DNA of 64,000 bases, from positions 1 through 64,000 of the forward strand of contig JACPXC010000027.1 of NCBI GenBank assembly GCA_016196755.1, given 5' to 3'. The notes beneath the pieces were generated by a model. It saw only the letters and a list, made by a program, of their open reading frames with translations. It did not search any database and was not told the DNA's origin. Positions 54,309 through 62,143 of this stretch are shown piece after piece. The position numbers and the translations under genes are program-made. The DNA is from Elusimicrobiota bacterium (GTDB lineage Bacteria; Elusimicrobiota; Elusimicrobia; UBA1565). Within the stretch, counting starts at the first letter, position 1. The number at the start of each line of letters is the position of its first letter.

Positions 54309-55615
54309 GGAAGTCCAAGACATCCCGACCCACCCGCCCCACCGGCCCCGGGCCGGAGCGCGTCGTCCTCATCGGCGTCTTCGGCAAGAGCCCGGACCTG
54401 CCGGCCGAGCAGGCCTCGCTCGAGGAGCTCGGCCGTCTCGTTGAGACCGCGGGGGGGATCCCGGTCGCTACGCTCAGCCAGCGCCTGCAGCGCTACCACC
54501 CGGGCAGCCTCATCGGGCCGGGCAAGGTCGACGAGGCCGCCGCGCTGGCCAAGAACCTAGGCGCGCGCACGGTGGTCGTCGACCATGACCTGTCCCCTGC
54601 CCAGCAGCTGACCCTCGAGGAGAAGATCGGGGCCAAGATCGTCGACCGCACGCGTCTGATCCTCGACATCTTCGCGCGCCGCGCGCGCACGCGCGAGGGC
54701 GAGCTCCAGATCGAACTGGCCCAACTCCAGTACATGCTGCCGCGCCTGACCGGCTCCTGGCGCTCCTTCTCCCAGCAGGTGGGCGGCATCGGCACCCGCG
54801 GCCCCGGCGAGCGCAAGCTCGAGTACGAGCGCCGCCATGCGCAGTCGCGCATCCTCCACATCAAGGAGTCGCTGGCCCACGCCGCCACCGCGCGCGGGGT
54901 CCAGCGCCGGCGCCGGGAGTCGGTGCCCGTCCCGTCGGTGGCCATCGTCGGCTACACCAACGCGGGCAAGTCGAGCCTGCTCAACCGCCTCGTCGGCGCC
55001 GGGGGAGCCGGCCGTCCCGCCGTCTACGCCGACGACAAGCTCTTCGCCACCCTCGACCCTACCACGCGCCGCGTCAGCCTGCCGGGCGGCGGCTGGGCGG
55101 TGTTCACCGACACCGTGGGCTTCATCTCGAAGCTCCCCACCCAGCTCATCGCCGCCTTCCGCGCCACGCTCGAGGAGACCGTGCACGCCGACTGCCACCT
55201 CATCCTCGAGGACGGCGCGGCGCCGCACGCCGAGTCCCAGCGCAAGACGGTCGACGAGGTGCTGGCCGACCTCGGGGTCGGCGCCGTGCCCCGCGTCAGG
55301 GCGGTCAACAAAGCCGACCTCCTAGCACCCGAGGCTCGCGCGCGCTTGGCCGCCGAGGACCCCGGCCGCCTGCTGGTCTCCGCCCGGGACGGCGACGGGG
55401 TCGCCGAGCTTCTGGCCCGGGTACAGGACGTCTTGAGCCATCGCTGGCTGCTCCGCGAGGTACGCCTGCCGCCTGAGCGCGCCAACCTCTTGGGTGAGAT
55501 CCACCGCTCGGCGATGGTGGTCGGCCAGGGCGCCGAGGGCGACCGCATGGTCCTGCGCCTCCGGGTCACCCCGGAGAACTGGGACCGGCTCCGCTCCCGG
55601 CTAAACGCGCCGTAG
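54305..55615 (+). CDS. hflX: ribosome-associated GTPase HflX
   Basis: 436 residues. The N-terminal HflX domain has YHPGSLIGPGKVDEAAALA and DHDLSPAQQLTLEEKIGAKIVDRT (core LSPAQQ and VDRT); the linker carries GGIGTRGPGERKLE. The G domain has G1 GYTNAGKSSL, G3 DTVGF and G4 NKAD. HflX splits stalled or heat-damaged ribosomes. In Proteobacteria miaA and hflX flank hfq; here they are adjacent without hfq. GTG overlaps the miaA stop. Confidence 0.94.
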   Translation: MRKSKTSRPTRPTGPGPERVVLIGVFGKSPDLPAEQASLEELGRLVETAGGIPVATLSQRLQRYHPGSLIGPGKVDEAAALAKNLGARTVVVDHDLSPAQQLTLEEKIGAKIVDRTRLILDIFARRARTREGELQIELAQLQYMLPRLTGSWRSFSQQVGGIGTRGPGERKLEYERRHAQSRILHIKESLAHAATARGVQRRRRESVPVPSVAIVGYTNAGKSSLLNRLVGAGGAGRPAVYADDKLFATLDPTTRRVSLPGGGWAVFTDTVGFISKLPTQLIAAFRATLEETVHADCHLILEDGAAPHAESQRKTVDEVLADLGVGAVPRVRAVNKADLLAPEARARLAAEDPGRLLVSARDGDGVAELLARVQDVLSHRWLLREVRLPPERANLLGEIHRSAMVVGQGAEGDRMVLRLRVTPENWDRLRSRLNAP

Positions 55616-55621
55616 GTTTAG

Positions 55622-55650
55622 TAGACTTTTCCTTCCTGGCGTGGTATTTT
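55622..55650 (+). promoter_or_regulatory. promoter of the gpsA operon
   Basis: TAGACT (55622-55627), 17-nt spacer, TATTTT (55645-55650), 15 nt to the TTG at 55666. A locally A+T-rich island supports it. Confidence 0.5.
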
Positions 55651-55665
55651 TCACGCAATTAGACC

Positions 55666-56661
55666 TTGAAAAAAATCGATTCTGCCTATAAAATCAGCAT
55701 ATTGGGGGCTGGCCTCTGGGGCGCGGCCCTCGCCGACCATCTCGCCCGCCGCGGGCGCCGGGTCCGGCTCTGGGAGTTCTTTAAAGACGCGGCCTGCCGC
55801 CTTCAAGAGACGCGGCGACACCCCCATATGCCCGGCTTCCGGCTGGCGCCGGGGGTCCGCGTCGGCTCGGACATGGCGGAGGCCGCGGCGGGGGCCCACC
55901 TCATCTTGATGGTGGTCCCCTCGGCCTTCGTGCGGCGGACGGCCCGAAGCTTGGCCCCGCTGCTCAAGGGCCGGACCCCGACCCTCGTCAACGCTTCCAA
56001 GGGCGTCGAGCCTCGGACCCTGCGCACCATGGGCCAGGTGATTCTCGAGGAGATTCCTGGGCTTTCCGCGAGACTCTACACTCTCTCGGGCCCGAGCTTC
56101 GCCAAGGAGGTCGCCGCGGGGGTCCCGACCAAGCTGGTCCTGGCGGGCCCTTCCGGCGCCCGCGCGCGCAAAGCGCTCGCAGCCTTGTCGGGCGGCGCGC
56201 TCGGCGTGGAGCACAGCCCCGACCGCGTCGGCGTGGAGCTGGGCGGCTCGCTTAAGAACGTGCTCGCCATCGGCTGCGGAGTCCTCGCGGGGCTGGGAGC
56301 GGGGGCGAACACGAAGGCGGCTTTCTTCGTACAGGGGATGCGCGAGCTGGAGGCGCTGGTCGTACGGTCTGGCGGGCGGCGCGAGACTATCTACGGTCTG
56401 GCGGGCCTGGGGGACACGATCCTGACCGGTTCTTCGGCGCAGTCCCGGAACTGGAGCCTGGGCGAGAAGCTCGGACGGGGCAAGAGTCTGGCGGTCGCTC
56501 TAAAGGAGGTCGTCACGGTGGCGGAAGGCGTCGAGTCGGCTTTGAGCGCGCGCACGCTGGCCCGCGCCGGCCGGCTGAAGTGCCCGCTCATCGAGGCGGT
56601 CTGGCGCGTGGTGCACCGCGGGGCGGCCCCGCGGACGGTCGTGACGGCCATGGGATTCTAA
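55666..56661 (+). CDS. gpsA: glycerol-3-phosphate dehydrogenase [NAD(P)+]
   Basis: 331 residues. The dinucleotide motif is ILGAGLWGAALADHLA; catalytic-site parts include NASKGVE, LSGPSFAKEVAAG and the lysine motif GGSLKNVLAIGCG (family usually GALKN), then GLAGLGDTILT. It makes sn-glycerol 3-phosphate for phospholipid synthesis. The TTG at 55666 is preferred for a normal N-terminus; no strong Shine-Dalgarno is seen. One nucleotide separates it from the bifunctional nuclease gene. Confidence 0.93.
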   Translation: MKKIDSAYKISILGAGLWGAALADHLARRGRRVRLWEFFKDAACRLQETRRHPHMPGFRLAPGVRVGSDMAEAAAGAHLILMVVPSAFVRRTARSLAPLLKGRTPTLVNASKGVEPRTLRTMGQVILEEIPGLSARLYTLSGPSFAKEVAAGVPTKLVLAGPSGARARKALAALSGGALGVEHSPDRVGVELGGSLKNVLAIGCGVLAGLGAGANTKAAFFVQGMRELEALVVRSGGRRETIYGLAGLGDTILTGSSAQSRNWSLGEKLGRGKSLAVALKEVVTVAEGVESALSARTLARAGRLKCPLIEAVWRVVHRGAAPRTVVTAMGF

Positions 56662-56662
56662 A

Positions 56663-57256
56663 ATGGCGGAAAAAAAATCGAAAAAAAGCGGGGACTTGCC
56701 TAGCCCGGAGGACAAGGAGGTCCGGATATACTCGCTGGCCACCACGGCCAACGAGTGCATCGTGTTCCTCGAGGAGGTGGACGGCGACCGCCTCTTGCCC
56801 ATCTGGATCGGGCTGGCCGAGGGCCAGGCCATCGCCATCCGCTTCTCCGGCATCGTCCTGCCCCGGCCGCTGACCCACGACCTCCTGCTCTCCTCGGTCA
56901 AAGCCCTGGGCTGGGACCTGGAGCGCGTCGTCGTCACCGACCTCAAGGAGAACACCTTCTACGCCGAGATGCACCTCAAGCGCGACGGCGAGACGAAGCT
57001 CGTGGACTCGCGTCCCTCCGACGCGATCGCCGTCGCCGTGCGGGCGGGCTGCCGGATGTTCGTCAAGGAGCGCGTCTTCCAGCGCTGCCAGGTGCTCTCG
57101 AAGCCGATCAGCGAAGACGAGGTCAAGAAGTTCAAGGACGAGCTCAAGAGCCTGCGCCCCGAGGACATCTTCAAGGACCTGAAGAAGGGCGGCAAGGAAA
57201 AACCCCCCGGTGGAAAGGGGGGAGCGGACAAAGAGGAAGGAGATGGGGATGAATAG
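56663..57256 (+). CDS. bifunctional nuclease family (DUF151/BFN) protein
   Basis: 197 residues. The BFN core (about 20-150) has LPIWIGLAEGQAIAIRFSG, RPLTHDLL and VDSRPSDAIAVAVRAGCRMFV, the conserved family strings, followed by an UvrB/C-like acidic helical tail and a Gly/Lys-rich end. Some plant and bacterial members have nuclease activity; the bacterial role is unsettled. Its 3' end overlaps the HU start by 8 nt. Confidence 0.87.
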   Translation: MAEKKSKKSGDLPSPEDKEVRIYSLATTANECIVFLEEVDGDRLLPIWIGLAEGQAIAIRFSGIVLPRPLTHDLLLSSVKALGWDLERVVVTDLKENTFYAEMHLKRDGETKLVDSRPSDAIAVAVRAGCRMFVKERVFQRCQVLSKPISEDEVKKFKDELKSLRPEDIFKDLKKGGKEKPPGGKGGADKEEGDGDE

Positions 57257-57509
57257 ACTCGACATCATCAAAGCGGTCGCGCAGACGCTGACCACGAAGG
57301 GGGAGGCCGCCAAAGCCGTGGAGACCACCTTCGAGGTCGTCCGTCAAGCCCTGCGATCCGGCGACAAGGTCGTGATCTCCAACTTCGGCACCTTCCGGGT
57401 GAAGGGACGGCAGGCCCGCGTGGGCCGCAATCCCAAGACCGGGGAGAGCGTCGAGGTCCCGCCCCGCAAGGGCGTGCGCTTCAAGGCCTCGAAGAACCTG
57501 CTGTCGTGA
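57249..57509 (+). CDS. HU-family DNA-binding protein
   Basis: 86 residues. The HU/IHF pattern is clear: MNRLDIIKAVAQ at the start, VVISNFGTFRVKGRQARVGRNPKTGE in the DNA-binding arm (core GTF...RxGRNPxTG) and VRFKASKNL at the end. ATG 57249 is chosen over 57243 because the Shine-Dalgarno AAGGAG ends 6 nt before it. HU packs DNA and helps replication and recombination. It is coupled to the BFN gene in front and the MerR gene behind (GTGA overlap). Confidence 0.92.
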   Translation: MNRLDIIKAVAQTLTTKGEAAKAVETTFEVVRQALRSGDKVVISNFGTFRVKGRQARVGRNPKTGESVEVPPRKGVRFKASKNLLS

Positions 57510-57886
57510 CGTCGGGCGCAGGGGCGCCGCCCCCGCTCCCGCCGGGCAAGGACTATTTCACGATCGCGGAAGCCTGCCGCCTGCTCCAAGTCCCCGCCCA
57601 TACCATGCGCTACTGGGAGGGCCTCTTCAGCGCGCTGCGCCCGACCCGCCTCCCCGGCGGCCACCGCCGCTACCGCCGCGCCGACCTCGAGCTCGCCTTC
57701 CGCATCAAGGGCCTCCTGCGCGACGAGCGCCTCACCGTCGCCGGGGCGCGCAAGGCCTTGGCCGCGATGCGCCGTCCCGCGCGGGCCGGCGCCGGCGCTG
57801 ACGGCGCCGCCAACCCAGCCTCGCTCAAGCTCCTCAAGCGGGTCCGCGAGGACCTGCAGCGTCTGCTCGACGACCTCAGCCGTTAG
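57506..57886 (+). CDS. MerR-family transcriptional regulator
   Basis: 126 residues. The winged-helix domain has YFTIAEACRLLQVPAHTMRYWEGLF and RLPGGHRRYRRADLELA, the family signature. A short C-terminal helix (about 105-126) replaces the effector domain, and no metal-binding cysteines are present. Small MerR genes beside HU/IHF genes are common and often act on the neighbouring operon. GTG overlaps the HU stop. Hairpin copy C starts right after its TAG. Confidence 0.87.
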   Translation: MTSGAGAPPPLPPGKDYFTIAEACRLLQVPAHTMRYWEGLFSALRPTRLPGGHRRYRRADLELAFRIKGLLRDERLTVAGARKALAAMRRPARAGAGADGAANPASLKLLKRVREDLQRLLDDLSR

Positions 57887-57953
57887 CGGTGTCAGGTGTT
57901 GACTTGTTGACTTGTCGCTACGCGACAAGTCAACAAGTCAACACCTGACACCG
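57887..57953. repeat. long perfect hairpin, copy C of the GGTGYCAG family
   Basis: A 32-bp perfect inverted repeat (57887-57918 with 57922-57953) with a 3-nt loop. Ends are GGTGTCAG/CTGACACC; each arm holds GTTGACTT twice, as in copy A. It begins immediately after the MerR stop codon and ends 10 nt before the -10 box of the tRNA-Pro genes. Confidence 0.85.
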
Positions 57954-57963
57954 ATCGTTCTGC

Positions 57964-57969
57964 TATAAT
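57964..57969 (+). promoter_or_regulatory. -10 box of the tRNA-Pro pair
   Basis: Perfect TATAAT 10 nt before the first tRNA base. The -35 region would fall in the right arm of hairpin copy C. Confidence 0.65.
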
Positions 57970-57979
57970 CGCCGTCGTT

Positions 57980-58051
57980 CGGGGAGTGGCTCAATGGCAG
58001 AGCGCTCGCTTGGGGTGCGAGAGACTCCGGGTTCGATTCCCGGCTCCCCGA
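57980..58051 (+). tRNA. tRNA-Pro (anticodon GGG)
   Basis: Acceptor stem CGGGGAG/CTCCCCG with C1-G72 and A73, the bacterial proline identity pattern. Anticodon stem CTCGC/GCGAG closes the loop TTGGGGT, giving GGG. T arm CCGGGTTCGATTCCCGG. CCA is not encoded. Confidence 0.94.
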
Positions 58052-58068
58052 TACGCCTTTAGTCCTGG

Positions 58069-58141
58069 CGGGGTGTAGCTCAATTGGCAGAGCGCTTGCT
58101 TCGGGAGCAAGAGGTTCGCGGTTCAAGTCCGCGCACCCCGA
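58069..58141 (+). tRNA. tRNA-Pro (anticodon CGG)
   Basis: Acceptor stem CGGGGTG/CACCCCG, discriminator A. Anticodon stem CTTGC/GCAAG closes the loop TTCGGGA, giving CGG (58102-58104). It follows the first tRNA-Pro by 17 nt in the same transcript. The two serve CCC/CCU and CCG codons, useful in this GC-rich genome. Confidence 0.94.
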
Positions 58142-58151
58142 TGTCTTTAGA

Positions 58152-58189
58152 GAGGCCTTCCTCGAGCGGGGAAGGCCTCCTTCTTTCCT
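58152..58189 (+). terminator. rho-independent terminator of the tRNA-Pro operon
   Basis: Stem GAGGCCTTCC (58152-58161) pairs with GGAAGGCCTC (58170-58179), an 8-nt loop, followed by the T-rich tail CTTCTTTCC. Confidence 0.8.
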
Positions 58190-58260
58190 CCACCCCTTGA
58201 CGCTTCAACAAGACCTTCACAACCGGGTGGCATTGTTGTACGCTTTTCAAGAGGGACCCC

Positions 58261-58536
58261 TTGACGGCGCGAGAGCACTTCGTGGTATGCGGACTCGTGC
58301 AGGGAGTGGGGTTCCGCTGGTTCGTGCGGGAGACGGCCGAGCGCCTGGCCCTGTCGGGCTGGGTGCGCAACGCCCCGGACGGGTCGGTGGAGGCGGAGGC
58401 CGAAGGGCAACCGCGGTCCCTCGCGGAGTTCGCGACGGCGCTGCGCCAGGGACCGGCGTCGGCGCGCGTGGACGCGGTGGACGTGCGCGGGATCCCGGCG
58501 AAGCGGGACCGCGCGGACTTCGAGATCACACGCTGA
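58261..58536 (+). CDS. acylphosphatase
   Basis: 91 residues, the standard size. The motif VCGLVQGVGFRWFVRETAE contains the phosphate-binding Arg, and GWVRNAPDGSVE the catalytic Asn. It hydrolyses carboxyl phosphates such as acetyl or carbamoyl phosphate in the cytoplasm. TTG 58261 is preceded by GAGGG. It is followed 14 nt later by the sigma-factor gene. Confidence 0.92.
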   Translation: MTAREHFVVCGLVQGVGFRWFVRETAERLALSGWVRNAPDGSVEAEAEGQPRSLAEFATALRQGPASARVDAVDVRGIPAKRDRADFEITR

Positions 58537-58550
58537 TTAAGGAGAGCATC

Positions 58551-59561
58551 TTGAGAACCGACCTTAAGCCCACGACGGACGCCACCAGCCAATATTTCAA
58601 AGGCATCCAGAAGCTAGCGATGGTCGACCGCGAAGAGGTGCACAAGCTCTGGAAGAAGGCCAAGCGCGGGGACAAGGAGTCCAAGACCAAGATCATGGAG
58701 GCCAACCTCCGCCTCGTGGTCCCGATCGCCAAGAAGTACCACCGCCAGGGCACCGAGTTCCTCGACCTCATCGAGGAAGGCAACCTAGGCCTCATGCACG
58801 CCATCGACAAGTTCGAGCCGTCCAAGGGCTACCGCTTCTCCACCTACGCCTCCTACTGGATCGAGCAGTCGATCCGCCGCGCGGTCGAGGAGCAGTCCAA
58901 GACCATCCGCATCCCGCCCCATGCCTGGGAAGCCCTGCGCAAGTGGCTCAAGCAGTGGGAGGTCATGCACGGCCAGCTCGGGCGCGACCCGACATTGGCC
59001 GAGATGGCCAAGAAGATGCACTGGACCGCGCGCCAGGTGCGCGGCGTCCTCGACGCCGCCGAGGCCGCCAAGGGCATCGGCTCGCTCGAGAATCCCATCG
59101 ACTCGGAAGACGACAACATCACGATGGAGGACATGATCTCGGAGTCGAGCACGCAGTCGCCCGAGAACCTCATCTCGGTGCTCAAGCTCCACGACGAGCT
59201 CCAGCAGGCCCTGCAGGAGATCGGCGACCGCGAGCGGGTCATACTCGAGCTGCGCCACGGGCTCACCGGGCAGTCACCGATGACCTTGGAAGAGGTCGGC
59301 AAGCGGCTCAAGCTCTCGCGCGAGCGCATCCGCCAGATCGAGGAGCGCGCGCTTTTGCGCCTGCGCCGGGTCGCCAACCGCATGGGGCTCATCGAGCTCT
59401 CCGAGCCGCGCCCCATGACCACGCCCAACCTCCAGCCGGGCTGGAACGCCCCCAAGCCGCGCATGGACATCCTCGGCAACATCATCCCCGAGGGCCGGCG
59501 CACGGCCGACTACGGGCTCTACCGGCGCGAGAACAAGCGCAAGGGGGGACGCCACAAATGA
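58551..59561 (+). CDS. sigma-70 family RNA polymerase sigma factor (group 1/2 type)
   Basis: 336 residues. It has region 1.2 (about 8-40), 2 (50-120; AIDKFEPSKGYRFSTYASYWIEQSIRRAV, core YRFSTYASYWI), 3 (125-200) and 4 (215-280; LEEVGKRLKLSRERIRQIEERALLRLR). Region 1.1 is absent and region 1.2 is unusual (ATSQYFKGIQKLAMVDREE). A tail of about 50 residues follows region 4.2 (GRRTADYGLYRRENKRKGGRHK end). The TTG start has AAGGAGAG 5-7 nt before it. It is either an RpoS-like alternative factor or a diverged housekeeping one; its stop overlaps the apt start. Confidence 0.9.
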   Translation: MRTDLKPTTDATSQYFKGIQKLAMVDREEVHKLWKKAKRGDKESKTKIMEANLRLVVPIAKKYHRQGTEFLDLIEEGNLGLMHAIDKFEPSKGYRFSTYASYWIEQSIRRAVEEQSKTIRIPPHAWEALRKWLKQWEVMHGQLGRDPTLAEMAKKMHWTARQVRGVLDAAEAAKGIGSLENPIDSEDDNITMEDMISESSTQSPENLISVLKLHDELQQALQEIGDRERVILELRHGLTGQSPMTLEEVGKRLKLSRERIRQIEERALLRLRRVANRMGLIELSEPRPMTTPNLQPGWNAPKPRMDILGNIIPEGRRTADYGLYRRENKRKGGRHK

Positions 59562-60082
59562 CCGCCACGCTCGAGCTCAAGTCGCTGGTCCGGGAGATCC
59601 CCGACTTCCCCAAGAAGGGGATCGGGTTCAAGGACATCACGCCGCTGCTCAAGGACCCCAAGGCCTTCGGCGCGATGGTCGACGCCTTCGTCTCCCGCTG
59701 GCAGGGCCGCGGCATCACCCGCGTGGCCGTCATCGAATCGCGCGGCTTCCTGCTCGGCTCCGCCATCGCCCACCGCCTGGAGGCCGGCCTGATACCCATC
59801 CGCAAGAAAGGAAAACTCCCTTGGAAGACCCATCAGGCCTCCTATGAGCTCGAGTACGGCACCGACTCGATAGAGGTCCACCAGGACGCCGCCGGCGAGG
59901 GGGACTCGGTCCTCGTGGTCGACGACGTCATCGCCACGGGCGGCACGGCCCAGGCGGCCTGCGCGCTCGTCGAGACATTGGGCGCCAAGGTGGCCGGCAC
60001 GGCCTTCCTCATCGAGCTGGCTTTCCTCAAGGGACGCGAGAAGCTGCCGGGGCGCGACGTCCAGGCGCTCATCGTCTATTAG
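59558..60082 (+). CDS. apt: adenine phosphoribosyltransferase
   Basis: 174 residues, typical length. The start REIPDFPKKGIGFKDITPLLKDP and the PRPP-binding loop VLVVDDVIATGGTA are diagnostic, along with ESRGFLLGSAIA and RKKGKLPWKT. It salvages adenine to AMP. ATG overlaps the sigma-factor stop; stop overlaps the GTG of the EVE gene by 1 nt. Confidence 0.95.
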   Translation: MTATLELKSLVREIPDFPKKGIGFKDITPLLKDPKAFGAMVDAFVSRWQGRGITRVAVIESRGFLLGSAIAHRLEAGLIPIRKKGKLPWKTHQASYELEYGTDSIEVHQDAAGEGDSVLVVDDVIATGGTAQAACALVETLGAKVAGTAFLIELAFLKGREKLPGRDVQALIVY

Positions 60083-60498
60083 TGAAGCGCTGGCTCATCA
60101 AATCCGAGCCTGAAACGTTCTCGCTCGACGACCTGGCCAACAAGCCCGGCCGCCGCTCGGGCTGGGATGGAGTGCGCAACTACGCGGCGCGCAACAACCT
60201 CAAGGCCATGAAGGCGGGCGACCTCGCCTTCTTCTACCACTCCAACGCCAAGCCCTCCGCGGTGGTGGGCTCGGCGCGCGTGACCCGCGAGGCCTATCCC
60301 GACGGGCCCGACCCGCGCTGGGTGCAGGTCGAGGTCGAGTACGCGGGACGGCTCAAGCGCCCCGTGCCGCTCGAGGACGTGAAGAAGGAGCCGCGTCTGG
60401 CCAAGATGGCCCTGGTGCGCTACGTCCGGCTCTCGGTCCAGCCGGTCACCGACGAGGAATGGCGCCTGGTCGTCAAGATGGGGGGAGGGCTCTCATGA
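60082..60498 (+). CDS. EVE-domain protein
   Basis: 138 residues, a whole EVE domain (PUA-like). Hallmarks are WLIKSEPETFSLDDL, WDGVRNYAARNNLKAMKAGDLAFFYHS (core GVRNYAARN and FFYHSN) and VVGSARVTREAYPD. EVE proteins bind modified bases in RNA or DNA. GTG 60082 overlaps the apt stop; the stop overlaps the ATG of the next gene. Confidence 0.92.
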   Translation: MKRWLIKSEPETFSLDDLANKPGRRSGWDGVRNYAARNNLKAMKAGDLAFFYHSNAKPSAVVGSARVTREAYPDGPDPRWVQVEVEYAGRLKRPVPLEDVKKEPRLAKMALVRYVRLSVQPVTDEEWRLVVKMGGGLS

Positions 60499-60890
60499 GG
60501 TATTTCAGCGTCAAGGAAGCCGAAGCCCTCATCGGCGACTTGGAGGAGATCTTCGCCCGCGCCCGTGCCCTGCGCGACCAGGCCGAGAAGAAGGCCCAGA
60601 ACGTACGCGCCCTCGAGGAAGCCGACACGGATCCGGCTAGCGCGGCGCTCGAGCGCGGCCAACTCATGTTCCTCGCCAACGGCATCAACGAGTGCCTGGG
60701 CCAGGTGGCGGCGCTCGGCGCCGTCCCCAAGGGCCTCGACCCCGCGCTGGTAGACTTCCCACACAGGCTCGACGGCCGCGAGGTCTACCTGTGCTGGAGC
60801 GCCGGCGAAAAGAATATCTCCCATTATCACGGGATCGAGGAAGGCTTCGGGGGGCGCACCCCGCTGCCAAAGAAGAAAGCCGCGTCGTGA
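60495..60890 (+). CDS. DUF2203 family protein
   Basis: 131 residues. The start FSVKEAEALIGDLEEIFARA and the end GREVYLCWSAGEKNISHYHGIEEGFGGR (core CWSAGEKNISHYH) fit DUF2203, a small helical family of unknown function found in many phyla. The conserved His/Glu near the C-terminus could bind metal. ATG overlaps the EVE stop; last gene of the sigma-apt-EVE operon. Confidence 0.85.
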   Translation: MRYFSVKEAEALIGDLEEIFARARALRDQAEKKAQNVRALEEADTDPASAALERGQLMFLANGINECLGQVAALGAVPKGLDPALVDFPHRLDGREVYLCWSAGEKNISHYHGIEEGFGGRTPLPKKKAAS

Positions 60891-60951
60891 GCCGGGCGCT
60901 CTTGGGGGCTGTCTCCACCCTCTAAGAAAGTCACCGCGCGGCAATAGGCCC

Positions 60952-60974
60952 GCCGAAATCCTTCGGCCTATACT
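60952..60974 (+). promoter_or_regulatory. ferredoxin promoter with inverted repeat
   Basis: TATACT at 60969-60974 is the likely -10. Directly upstream is the inverted repeat GCCGAA-ATCC-TTCGGC (60952-60967), which fills the spacer and could be an operator or the terminator hairpin of the upstream operon. No -35 is evident. Confidence 0.45.
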
Positions 60975-61012
60975 GTAGATGCAGGCCTCCTGACAACCGC
61001 AAGGAGGACGAT

Positions 61013-61342
61013 ATGGCCTTCGTGATCACCTCGAAATGCCTGGACGAGCGCTATGCCGCCTGCGTCGACGTCTGCCCGGTGGACTGCATCCATCCCATCG
61101 AGCACGAGAACAAGCCCTACATGGTCATCGATCCCGACGTCTGCATCGACTGCGGCGTCTGCGTGCCGGAATGCCCCATAGGCGCCATCGTCGGCTCGCC
61201 CGGCGAAGCGCCGGCCGACGCCGAGGTCAACCGGAAGCTGGCCCCCCAGGCTATCGCGTACGAGAAGGAGCACGGGAAAGCCGCGGTCCGCCAGCCCAAC
61301 GAGCCGCCGCGCCGGTCCGACAACAAGCTCGTCAAGGGCTAG
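61013..61342 (+). CDS. 7Fe/8Fe ferredoxin
   Basis: 109 residues. The two cluster motifs are CLDERYAACVDVCPVDCI, typical of the 3Fe-4S or 4Fe-4S cluster of FdxA-type ferredoxins, and CIDCGVCVPECPIGAI, a classical 4Fe-4S motif. A charged C-terminal extension follows. It carries electrons in the cytoplasm. Strong Shine-Dalgarno AAGGAGG at 61001-61007. Confidence 0.93.
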   Translation: MAFVITSKCLDERYAACVDVCPVDCIHPIEHENKPYMVIDPDVCIDCGVCVPECPIGAIVGSPGEAPADAEVNRKLAPQAIAYEKEHGKAAVRQPNEPPRRSDNKLVKG

Positions 61343-61348
61343 GAGGCG

Positions 61349-61367
61349 GGCGGAGATCTATCTCGCC
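61349..61367. terminator. weak hairpin between ferredoxin and hydrolase genes
   Basis: GGCGGAGAT pairs with ATCTCGCC with one bulged G and a 2-nt turn. It lies between convergent genes without a clear T tract. Confidence 0.3.
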
Positions 61368-61390
61368 TAAGTAGGGACTGCCCCTGACGC

Positions 61391-62134
61391 TCATCCGCCC
61401 GAGAAAAAGGAGCGCACCACGGCGCTCAGGAGCGGGAGCGCCCGCGTATAGCCGTGATCGGCGTCAAGTTCGACGTAGCGCCCGCCCGCGCGGGCGTGAA
61501 AGCGGCGCGACGAGTCCGCCGGGATCTCCGCGTCGCGGCGGCCGTGCACGATGAGCAGGGTTTCCGCGGACATCCGCTCGGCCGGGGCCGACGGACTCCC
61601 GCTGCGGCGGGCGGCATCGAGGTCGGCGAACGCGCGCGCGAACGCCCTCTCGGCCGGGCCGAATACTTGGGGGAAATTCGCCAGGTAGTACGGCAGGAAC
61701 TTCCGGACATCCTCTTCGTGCCGCAATTCCAGGAGCCCGGAGAGAAGGACGAGCCGTCCGGCGCCGTCGCCTAGCGCGCGATGCGCGTTGATGGCCACGA
61801 ATGCGCCCCAACTATGTCCGGCCGCGTGGATCCGTCGATATCTTCTCGAGAGCTGGCGGCACAGCTCGATACCCGAGGCCAGGGCGCACTGAAAGCTGAA
61901 GCCTCCCGGCGTCTCGAGCCCCGGGTAGCCCGGCATATAGGCGTCCAAGGCCAATTCCCGGACGAGCGCCTTGGCGATTTCGACCCGCATTTTAGGAGGC
62001 CCCGACAGCGCTCCGGGCGGAAGCGGATGGCCGGGAAACCCGGGAAAAAGGACCAACGCCTCGGCCGCCGGCGCGCGCCCGCGCCCGACCCGCGTCACGC
62101 GCGCCCCGCGGAACATAAATGAGGTCTCGAGCAA
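61391..62134 (-). CDS. alpha/beta hydrolase fold protein
   Basis: 247 residues. VLFPGFPGHPLPPG is the oxyanion region; AAGHSWGAFVAIN is the nucleophile elbow (Ser in GxSxG); LLIVHGRRDAEIP carries the acid and ELDADHGYTRALP the catalytic His. It is an esterase/lipase-like or peptidase-like enzyme of unknown substrate. The TTG at 62134 has AGGAG 6 nt upstream, inside the end of the phosphoketolase gene, which it overlaps in effect. The two appear co-transcribed. Confidence 0.8.
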   Translation of the reverse strand: MLETSFMFRGARVTRVGRGRAPAAEALVLFPGFPGHPLPPGALSGPPKMRVEIAKALVRELALDAYMPGYPGLETPGGFSFQCALASGIELCRQLSRRYRRIHAAGHSWGAFVAINAHRALGDGAGRLVLLSGLLELRHEEDVRKFLPYYLANFPQVFGPAERAFARAFADLDAARRSGSPSAPAERMSAETLLIVHGRRDAEIPADSSRRFHARAGGRYVELDADHGYTRALPLLSAVVRSFFSGG

Positions 62135-62143
62135 AGGAAGCTC

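Noticed and set aside
54290-54320. An hfq gene between miaA and hflX
   Set aside because: The two genes overlap by 4 nt, leaving no room.
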